From NCBI GenBank assembly GCA_030407085.1, contig CM059582.1, positions 206,428,001-206,492,000 of the forward strand: a stretch of 64,000 bases of DNA, in the 5' to 3' direction. Positions 55,261 to 64,000 of this stretch are shown here, piece by piece (position 1 is the stretch's first letter; each line of letters opens with the position of its first letter). Below the pieces are notes generated by a model. That model searched no databases. It saw nothing but the letters and a program-made list of their open reading frames with translations, and was not told the origin of the DNA. The DNA comes from Trichopria drosophilae. Lineage: Eukaryota; Arthropoda; Insecta; Hymenoptera; Diapriidae. The position numbers and the translations under genes are program-made.

Positions 55261-56484
55261 TGTATATGCACGATCTGGTTACATCTTCATTAAATGTGGC
55301 CTTTTTCCCAAGATGGACTGGAGGCGCTAGAAGGTGACCGGGGAGGTAAAGACGTTTTCCATACCGTTGGTCGTAGAGGTAAAGCGTCCCTTATAGTCTC
55401 TGATTCTGTAGCTACTATGTTAAGCGGTTCAGTTCGACTATAGGACAAAATGGTGGTAGCCATTTCGCAGACTAGTACATCTCGGATCCTGGAAACTAGG
55501 TTGCATATTCAATATTATTTATGCGGCTGCAGGGTATTGTTCTGATCGCAACGTATGGTAGTTTCTAAATTAGTGTCGTCGACCCAAAAGTCTTCATTAA
55601 ATTGTTGAACCCGATCGGGAGTCTGCTCTTCCATTTGAATTGCAGACCTATTCGGTCGTGAAATCGTTACAGGCGGTCCTGTATCCTTTATCATTCCAAT
55701 ATCTTTGCCATGATACGATTCCAGTAAACCTAAAACTCATAAACTGCTTGAAGTTCGGCGACTCGTTACAAAAAGGGGCGAGGATCTCGGCTAGAAAAAT
55801 AACATCCTGGATTTTTATTGAAACAATTTGGAGGATTTGGGTAGTTCCCAAGCAAGCGACGGTTTCGGGCTCGAAAGGAAGCATTATCTTCTAAAATTTC
55901 AATGGGATTTTCAGTCGTTTTCATGACTGCTTTTAGTTGCTTTAGCAGCCGTACCGACCCAAGATTTTCCAGATCGGTTAGGAGTCTACTGACAGTATCG
56001 GCTTTTCAAAGAAGGTCTTATCTTCTATCATATCCGGCAGCTGATCAATCTAAGTTCTTAAAACTTGACCCCCTCCTACAGTATCCTTATTCCGGGAATT
56101 TAAAAAAATCCCGAAATACGGATGGCCTGCGAGGTATGGATTCTGTTTTGAATGATTTCATAATTTTATTAATGATTTGGTTACGGGCCAAGAAGGGGGG
56201 GGGGGTTAAAAAAATTGGGGATCCGGATTAACCGATTTGATTACATTGTGATGTAGTTCCATACAAATATAGAAGGTGGGGGTTATATGAGGATGGAAGA
56301 GTTGGTTGAAGGATAAGGGTGGGAGAGTAGAGAGTACAGAAAATTTTGTCCATAAGATCAGTTTCACTTAATACATTGAAAACAATGAAACTTTTTAAGA
56401 CACTGCTTTTTAACGTTATGTAATTATGCACGATAAGAACTAAGTATCTCCTAACCAGATTTTTTATTCTTTTTTAGAGGAAAG
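55261..56484. other. Decayed sequence and 5' flank of LIG4
   Basis: Open frames at 55640-56231 on both strands show no clear family. A G9 run sits at about 56188. Just upstream of the LIG4 ATG, TTTTTTATTCTTTTTTAG ends at 56476, a good splice acceptor, followed by AGGAAAG and the ATG. A 5' UTR intron is therefore likely. Confidence 0.4.
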
Positions 56485-59400
56485 ATGTCAACAAATCTGG
56501 CTTCGTGCATTGAATTTAAGAAACTTTGCGAGTTGTTCGAAAATATCTACAAAGCTAAAGGCGCAAGTAAATCAGAGAAACTCGAGGCATTTTTAAGAGA
56601 ATGTCGGATGTTGGGTGATCGAGTCAAAAAGAAATACCCAGATGCAGTAAGTAGCCACGTTACAATCATCACATTAAAATTCATCGTACACCGGTAGACG
56701 GTTTTTAACGAGTGCCATCATCATAAATTAAATTATCTTTTTTGTTGATCTTGTAGGATGTCTCATTGTTTCCGATACTACGGTTAATTTTGCCTAATTG
56801 CGAACATGAGCGAGGACCATACGGGTTGAAACAAAAAGCAATAGCTGATTTGTACATACGAATATTCTGTCTAGGAAAGTTAAGCGATAACGCTAACAAA
56901 TTAAGAAATTATAAGTAAGTATCTAGTGCTTGATTTAATTAATTTAATTTTATTAGTTTTTCGTTTAATTAATTTTAAAGAAACTTATAACTTGAATTCC
57001 TGTAAATACGTATACATTAATTCTTATTCTTAATCCTTTCCAATACATTTCGTCAATAAGGAATTAAAATTTTGTATTAATTTTAATTATTTTTCGTTTG
57101 ACGCGAATAGAAAATAAGAGAGCCATTTATAAACTTCTTATAAGTTTGCAAGACTCGCCCCACTAGTTCAGGACGACAGTTATTTTTGCTTGAAGCAAGG
57201 TTTGCTTTTTGTATGATTGTTATAAACTATTTGTGTTTTCAGAGCCCCTAGTACCGGAGATAGCGGGGGAGATTTTGCAGAAAGAGTATTCTGGGTCGTT
57301 AATAAACAAATTTCAAACAACGCTAGTTCACTATCAATTGAAGACATCAATTCTTTTTTGGACACGGTAGCGGAGAAAAACTCATCGAATCAGAGCAAAG
57401 ACCAAATTTTCTCTACAATAGTCCGCAAATTATCAGCAGAAGAATTGAAATGGCTGACAAGAATAATTTTGAAAGATTTGAAATTAGGATTGGCACAAAA
57501 GAAGATTTTTCAAGGTACTTAATTACTGAATGTTATTTTGATGAAACAGTTTATTCGATTTTTTGTTATTATAGTATTGTTAACAAAATTTGTACTGCAA
57601 TATTTGCTGCAATCATTTTCTCTAAATACGTAAAACGATAATACAGTAGTCCCTCTCCTAATTCACGCGGTTGGTTTTAGAAAATGGCAGCCCCTCTCCT
57701 AATTCACTTTACTTCTATAACCCTACCAAGGCACTTTTTTTCTCCTCCAACGCTTCAAGTTTGCCTTCGCGCATGCGCGCGGCCTGAATTTTGTTTGTCT
57801 CCCTCTCACTGTAGTCGCGTGAAGGGTCTTGGAGTAGGGAGAGGAACGGAGGAGAAATTGTGAATTTGGCCAGGTAATATTCGTGAATTAAGACGAGATG
57901 AATTAGGACACTTTATTTAAAAATGCCTAATAGAATCTATAACACTTTCAAAGTCATCTTCAAAATGTACGCTAATGCAGATAAAGACATTTTTAACGAT
58001 TGTCCGCGTTACGTCAGGCGCATTGGGCCGTCAATAACATAGATTATAGATATATATTTTAGTTTAATTTATTTTGAATTCATCCTTCTTAATTTGGGAC
58101 GACGAAGATCCAGGAGAGGATTGGGTAGAGAAATAAGATCCTCCGTTAGAGGACATTTTGTAGCCCTTCCATTTGTCAACTCTGTTATTCGATGCGTATC
58201 ACCTAATAAAATCTTATACACTATGCATGGTCCTTTCGACTTTGCTTGTGACTTAGTACTTTTACCTGTCGCTGCAGGATTCGTTTTGATATAAACAATA
58301 TCGCCTAAACTAAACTTGATCGCTTCGTTATGTGAAGCACACCCTCTTTATATTCAGTATACGTGTCGGTTTGTGCAGTCTATTTTCTTATTGGTCCCTC
58401 CTCAAATCTCGGTAGGTACACCTCAAAAAAGGACCTCAAATGGAGCTTTACTAGTAGCTTTACTTTGTGTAATATTGGCCTCTACTTCACTTTCCTACCT
58501 GTCGTTTTCCTCGAATTGAGTACGTATTGCAAGAGCTGATATCAAGCTACGTTTCGTTCTTTCAATTAACGCATTTGCCTGACGGTGGCGACTCAAATTC
58601 AGGATGTTTCACTCCAAAACGCGTACAGAAGTTGCAAAATTGATTTGCCGTGAACGCCGCACCTCGATCTGTTACAACTCTTTCAGGAGCACTAAACCTA
58701 TTTATAAAATCCTCGAAGCATCTAACGGTTATTTTTACACTCGTATTGTTTACCGATTAGAACTTTTAAAACTTGGTCACTCAATTTAATGGGTTTTACG
58801 TATTTGTCGCCATTTTGACAGACTCGTTTTCAGCAAGCACACGAACGTCAAATTTATCAGTAGACGCTTGTTTCATCTGAGGACAGTCCACCTGACGGTA
58901 ACCCGTTTTACCGTACCAATAACATGAACTCAACTTCTTTGGTCTTGGACACTTTACGGAAAAATGACCTGCTTCGCCGCAATTCAAGCATTTCACAGAT
59001 GAAGTACTTCTTTTGCTTATAATCGGTGCTTCCGACACTTCCATGGTTTTCACCCTTGATCTACTTCGCACAATATTGATGCTGATACCGCGTGTCTTCC
59101 ATTAAAGCCTTCCACGCGTTTACACTAAATTCTACTTCACTAATTCTTTAAAATAGACCTCCCTCATTTTTTTAAAGCCAATAAATGTGATGGCCTTCTT
59201 AATGGGAAACAATCGAATGAATTTTGGAAAATAAGTCCCGTGCCTCCAAATGTGGCAAACTCCTCCCGTAGAAACCAAGAACGGCCCATAAAAATTCACA
59301 GAGACGAGGTCATTTGGTTCAGTCGATTCCCCGAAGCTATATGCTCCCTCCATTTAGCAATTCAATGGCGCATTCCCTTTCGGTAAAAGCATTGGGTCAA

Positions 59401-62400
59401 ATGGGGCATCATCTTGAAACTACCCGCGTGGCACAATTGTTTATAACAATGGCTCATGATAAGGGGCCAAGATTCTCTCGGCCATGCTTTGGAACACCAC
59501 AATTTTCCATTTATGGGCCACTTTATCACGATAATAGAGGATACCTTCGTGGTTCGTGCATCACAACCTTATATAACGAGCACCTATACATATTCGGATT
59601 TCATAATCCCGTTTCCCAACAACCAGGAGAGGGATGCAAAGGGGTTCCGCCATCTCTTAATAATATAACGTGATAATTAGCGGAAGCGGTCGAAATAAAA
59701 CGAGTCGATGAAATCTGAACTCATCTTTATTATTAGATCGCATATACCCACAAGAATTATATTAATACATAGATAATTAAACCTAACTTATTTTAGCAAT
59801 TCATCCAAAGGCAGAAGACTTATTCATCGTTAATACTAGGCTACGTCTCGTTTGCGAACATTTAGAAAATTCTCAAACCGTGCTGGATCAGTCTGCAAGA
59901 ATTGAAATTTTTTCTCATTTTAAACCTATGTTGTTAGAAAAATGTAAAATTGAGGAGGTTGGAAAACTCTTCGTGGATAAGTGTTCTTATTACATGCAAG
60001 TAAAGCATGATGGTGAACGCTCTCAGCTTCACATGAAAGACTGGAAGTTTAAGTATTTTACTCGAAATGGGTACGATATATCGAAAAATCCTGGCTATGG
60101 CGAGACAAAAAATGCAGGTAAATTTTTGACAAGATTACATTTAATTAGTAATCATTGTATTGTCATGAAATCATGTTTGAAAATAACGCTTAATTCCATT
60201 GAAACTAGTCTAAGAAAATGTTCTTAGTTTTCATGCTTATTAGTAAATTTAATTTCTCATTTTAGTTCACGCACTAAAAATTGTGCGCATTACTTTTATT
60301 TCTTGCTCCTCCACTGACAAAAGAACTCTTATAATTTATCAGGATTTTTAACGAAGAACATTTGTCCATTACTAAATGCTAACTGCAAATCGTTCATCCT
60401 TGATGGAGAAATAATGGGATGGCACAAAATTAAAAAGAAATTTGGAACACAAGGGCAGGCATTTGACGTAAAAATGCTAACGGAAAAAAGCTATCATCAG
60501 CCGTGTTTCGTTGCGTTTGACGTCATTATGTACAACGATGAATTGCTCGTGGATAGGCCATATTCCGGTAGACTCTCAGTACTAGATGCGGTTTTTACTG
60601 AACAGGAAGGAATATTGATCAAAAGCAAAACTATTTTAATGACACGGAGGTAAATACATTTATACATCAATTGATTCGAAATTAGATATTTTATGCAAGG
60701 TGGTCCAGAAAATCGCGTGCTATTTTGAATGAGAGAATTCAGCTTTACTCGTAACTTAAGATTTCACTCCATGCGGTACCAACATTTTTATTAATAGAAA
60801 AGCATCGTCTCTGAAAGATTTCAACTTACTCTTCTTCAATGAAACTGGAGATTAATATTTTGGAAGCTGTTATGAGTTGTAGCTAATGTCCCAGATTACT
60901 TTCGTTATCAGCTTCATAGGATCTGAAAGGTCTAGGCAAGCTCAAGGTCGAGCTAATGCGAGGGAACGTGATTTTGATTTTGCCCCAGTCAAGGTCCCCA
61001 GCTATTCACTTGATCTGGTGATAATTTAATCCCTTAACGAGATGGATAGTGTACAGGTCCAAAAGATATTGGCATCCAGATATACCGCTCCATAGTTTTT
61101 TCATTACCCAGGTATCCAGCTGTATTTATTACTGCAATCAACTATGGTGAGGTAGACCTGATTGCCGAAAACTATGGAGCAATACAGATGGACGACGAAA
61201 ACTGTGGAGCGGTATAACTGGATAACCCAAAAATATGGTGGAGGAACATGTGGACATCACAAACTGTTGGTCACCTCCTGTCAATCTAAGAACGAGCGTA
61301 AGGTGGACCTAAATCATCATTCCATCACTATGAATTCGGGTTTTAGTACTTTAAGATCAAATTTCTCGACGAACAATATCCTTGAAGCTACAATCTATTT
61401 TAAGCGTCATGGTTTACAATCAGTTCAAACTCTTAATAACAATCAAACTTGGATTAAGTGCTTCTTTAATACTGTTAAGCAGTATCTCCGTTATTCCAGG
61501 ACCACTTTGTATATTGCATTTTCATTTATTTAAGAATATAGCAGGTTCTCAGAAATGTTTAATTATACAATTTAATTAACAGCGACGAAGTAATGCATGC
61601 TTTTAACAAAGCCTTGGATAATAACGACGAAGGAATTGTCCTTAAAAAGCATGATGGGATATACAAACCTAAAGTTCGAGAAGGAAGCGGATGTTATAAA
61701 ATTAAAGCGGAGGTAATTTAATATATAATATAACATTTTTGAATATTAATAATTATTCGCTTTCAGTATTCTGACGGTTTAGTAAAAGATTTGGACCTTA
61801 TAATTCTCGGAGGTTATTACGGCGAAGGTAGAACCAGCGGAGTCATTAGTGTTTTTCTGGTCGGTGTTGCGAACAATGTAAAAAATGAAGGAGATTTGCC
61901 GACAGATTTTTCGGCAGTCGTTACGGTCCGTTCAGGACTAACTTTCGAGAACATCAAAAAGATAAACGAAAAATGCAAGTCGCACTGGAAACAAAATCGT
62001 CCTCATAATGTCACTGGACCTAAAGTAAGTTTGAGTTTACATTCGATGACCTATATTGTGGTTCCTAGTTACAATCATTCACTAAAACAATTTGTATTGC
62101 GAACACAAAAGCGCATATTCTGTTTAGCATTACATTTTATCTGATATAGTTGATCATTTTATAAATATTAGTCCATTGTAAAAGCGGTGACGACCGTAAC
62201 TATTCGTATCTTTTGCAGAGCAACCAACCAGACTTATGGATTTCTCCGAAGCAGTCTATCATTTTAGAGATACGAGCAACTGAAGTCATAAAATCTCATG
62301 TCTACCCTCTTGGTTACAGCATGAGATTTCCAAGGGTTTTAAAACTGAGAGAAGATAAGCCATGGCATGATGCATGCAGCACGACTGAATTTATGTCTCT

Positions 62401-64000
62401 GGTTAAAGTAAGTATTTTATAACCTAGCTTAGTATTGCGCTATTTATAAGATTAAGCGTTTTATATGGTAAATTGAACGGTAATGTTTATATGGTACCGA
62501 CATGTCGCTTTGGTAAATAGAGTCGAACCCTTGTTAATGAATACTTGAGGAATTATCGATTCCCTTCCTCCAACTTTTTCTCTTTCGTTTGAGCCTGTAT
62601 TCCGCTGACGCGCATCTCCAAAATCCTCAAAACGCAGTTATAAGTGGGTATCTTTGCCCTGGTAAAAATAAAAGCGTGACCGAAGCGTGAAAATGTCCAA
62701 ATTCACTCTTAAGATACGCTTAAGTGACTCTTTAACTCACGAGGCGCTTTCTCAGGTGCCTCTCGAAGCGTTACTTAAGCGTGGAGTCGAAACGCTTAAG
62801 TGACTCTTTAACTCACGAAGCACTCTCGCAGGTGCTTAAGCGTTTCGACTCCACGCTTAAGTAACGCTTCGAGACGCACCTGAGAAAGCGCCTCGTGAGT
62901 TAAAGAGTTACTTAAGCGTATCTTAAGAGTTAATTTGGACATTTTCACGCTTCGATCACGCTTTTATTTTTACCAGGACAAAGCTACACACTTATAACTG
63001 CTCTCTCAGGTGCTTAAGCGTTTCGACTCTACGCTTAAGTAACGCTTCGAGAGGCACCTGAGAAAGTGCCTCGTGAGTTAAAGAGTCACTTAAGCGCATC
63101 TTAAGAGTTAATTTGGACATTTTCACGCTTCGGTCACGCTTCGACCACGCTATCCATTTTTACCAGGGTGCCCAGCTCTTAATTTGGTCCGATTAGCTTT
63201 CTGCGGTTTACTTCCCCATCCAGACAAGGTCTGTACATGCTTTAGAGCCATTTGCTTGCTTCCAGTTGTTTTTCCTGTGGTAATCTATGGCTTGGCCGTC
63301 CGTATAGGCCTTTGTATTCCTCACTCTTCAAGTCTTTTCTTTTTTTATCCGTAAAAGTGAATGAAATATACATAATTCAAACTGTTTTATAACAAAAGTA
63401 ATGTGTCTATATGTACCAAAAAGGACAAGGGATCAGTACAAAAACTAACAAAAAGGCACGTCACTGAGGATGACATTGACTACGAAGCTGCACCAAAAGC
63501 ATCACGTGGAGGAAACAGAACTACAACATCTGTTGCCGTCGACGATCGATTTCTTGGTGTTCAAGATTTTGAAGTAACGCGTATATCCCGCTTATTAGAA
63601 GGACGAGAATTTTGCGTTTTGCACGGAGACGACAAATGGTCAAAAGCGGATGTCGAAAAAGTTATTTTGGAGCACATGGGGAAAGTTGTACAGAATCCAA
63701 AGAAAGAAACGTTTTGCGTTTTGATCAGCGATCCAAAAAAGGTAAATCTTGGATTTTCGTGACGCATTATTTGGATGACTTTTAATAACTTTTAAATTCC
63801 TTAACAATGTCAGCTAAAAGCCAGAAATACGATACATAGTAAAAAATACGATGTGGTGAGTATTGATTGGCTTCGACGAGCAACGAAGCCGGAAAATTGG
63901 GCCTCGTTGAAGGATTTTTATCCTTGGGAATTATATTCCATGCGTCCAACAACCAAACGAAGACTCGCGGAAAGCTACGATGATTATTACGATAGTTACA
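56485..64000 (+). CDS. Lig4: DNA ligase IV (partial, runs off right edge)
   Basis: The ATP-dependent ligase of non-homologous end joining, acting in the nucleus with XRCC4. Exons in frame: 56485-56646, 56757-56914, 57243-57514, 59797-60117, 60343-60649, 61583-61712, 61767-62024, 62219-62407, about 63424-63741 and 63814-64000+. 767 residues are seen; human LIG4 has 911. The N-terminal DNA-binding domain ends before the adenylation motif VKHDGER with Lys267 (human Lys273). Motifs ILDGEIM, CFVAFDVIMYN, EGIVLKKHDGIYKP and LDLIILGGYYGEG follow. The OB fold ends with MRFPRVLKLREDKPWH. BRCT1 spans about residues 630-750. The visible end, SYDDYYDSY, is the XRCC4-binding linker start; BRCT2 lies beyond the window. 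The acceptor of exon 9 is uncertain: the in-phase AG at 63422-63423 has a weak pyrimidine tract. Intron 3 carries a retroelement relic and intron 8 a large foldback element. Confidence 0.95.
57645..57912. mobile_element. CAGTAGTCCCTC miniature element in LIG4 intron 3
   Basis: The left end CAGTAGTCCCTCTCCTAATT follows TA. The right end is decayed (GATGAATTAGGACACTTTA). The motif CCTCTCCTAATTCAC is present twice at the left, and GTGAATT/GAATTAGG on the right. CGCATGCGCG is near the centre. Confidence 0.7.
58085..59690 (-). pseudogene. Scrambled Ty3/gypsy-like pol/gag relic
   Basis: Read on the minus strand, integrase begins at 59350 (TEPNDLVSVNFYGPFLVSTG, the start of the catalytic core) and stops near 59132. 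At 59071-58796 a gag-type zinc knuckle follows (CLNCGEAGHFSVKC, then a second knuckle with two ligands changed to Tyr). Integrase resumes at 58732 (RVVTDRGAAFTANQF, second catalytic Asp), then ERTKRSLISAL (about 58560) and SKAPFEVLF. The C-terminal KFSLGDIVYIKTNPAATGKS block runs to 58085. Several stops and shifts are present. Gag sequence lies between two integrase parts, so the order is not that of an intact element. No LTRs are seen. It lies antisense in LIG4 intron 3. Confidence 0.78.
62633..63000. mobile_element. Large foldback element in LIG4 intron 8
   Basis: The arms pair from CAGTTATAAGTGGGTATCTT at the left to the complement of CAGTTATAAGTGTGTAGCTT at the right. Pairing runs inward through CCTGGTAAAAATAAAAGCGT, GAAAATGTCCAAATT and AAGTGACTCTTTAACTCACG. 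Arms are about 165 bp with the centre near 62815. CTTAAGCG and CGCTTAAG words alternate throughout. No coding frame. CCTGGTAAAAAT ends suggest a MITE. Confidence 0.88.
63001..63169. mobile_element. Second right half of the same foldback element
   Basis: Repeats the right arm (AGGTGCTTAAGCGTTTCGAC to CCATTTTTACCAGG) directly after the complete copy, with a few differences. No left arm. Suggests a partial tandem duplication. Confidence 0.8.

Noticed and set aside
55640..56231. Possible gag-like frames between GTF3C3 and LIG4
   Set aside because: Neither strand gives a motif such as a zinc knuckle or major homology region. Only the nearby LLDSGA box is convincing.
61162..61533. 123-aa frame inside LIG4 intron 5
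   Set aside because: Lies between the well-supported exons 5 and 6. Composed partly of short duplications (CTGTGGAGC / CTATGGAGC) and has no ligase motif.
1..64000. tRNA, rRNA or snRNA genes
   Set aside because: I looked for A/B boxes and cloverleaf-like inverted patterns and found none I could defend by eye. A tRNAscan/Infernal run would settle this.

Overview
This window is nuclear DNA of an animal, most likely an insect. It holds conserved animal genes split by GT-AG introns, with long AT-rich introns and intergenic DNA packed with non-LTR retrotransposons and short inverted-repeat elements, and CCTAA-rich motifs. I cannot fix the order or species from the sequence alone. Every gene and repeat call comes from reading the sequence and from known family motifs. 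No search was run.

Layout. 1-22 kb has no host gene I can support. It is a graveyard of 5'-truncated LINE-type retrotransposons, several nested in one another (LINE in LINE at 12-17.6 kb), plus foldback and TTAA-flanked miniature elements and one CpG-rich patch near 3.0-3.7 kb. At 22.7-25.3 kb is an uninterrupted FERM-PDZ tyrosine phosphatase (PTPN4/Ptpmeg type). 25.7-32.1 kb is a dense cluster of TA-flanked miniature elements, a duplicated repeat that supplies empty insertion sites, and a LINE inside an inverted-repeat element. At 32.4-33.3 kb (+) is the two-exon RTF2 homologue. It converges on a nine-exon membrane-bound site-1 protease (MBTPS1) at 33.5-39.8 kb (-), whose sixth intron is filled by a palindromic satellite. 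40.3-45.2 kb holds another LINE, a second satellite block and LINE debris. At 46.3-52.9 kb (+) is the TFIIIC subunit GTF3C3, with a GC-AG intron and a 3.8-kb intron full of repeats. 53-56.4 kb is miniature elements plus relics of a LINE endonuclease and an LTR-element protease. 56.5 kb to the right edge (+) is DNA ligase IV (LIG4), ten exons seen and running off the window, with a scrambled Ty3/gypsy-like relic in intron 3 and a large foldback element in intron 8.

The host genes are unrelated housekeeping or signalling genes: tyrosine dephosphorylation at the membrane, replication-fork processing, Golgi proteolysis of membrane transcription factors, Pol III initiation, and end joining. Nothing suggests they form one pathway. 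The reconstructed exons of MBTPS1 (1050 aa), GTF3C3 (881 aa) and RTF2 (280 aa) stay in frame throughout and look functional. All retrotransposon ORFs seen here are truncated or damaged.

The least explained features are four copies of an exact 18-mer spaced 184-195 bp apart near 18.6-19.2 kb, a set of miniature-element families that share CAGTAG-type ends but each repeat their own internal motif, a perfect hairpin at the 3' end of several different LINEs, and the palindromic satellites at 34-37 and 42.7-43.7 kb.
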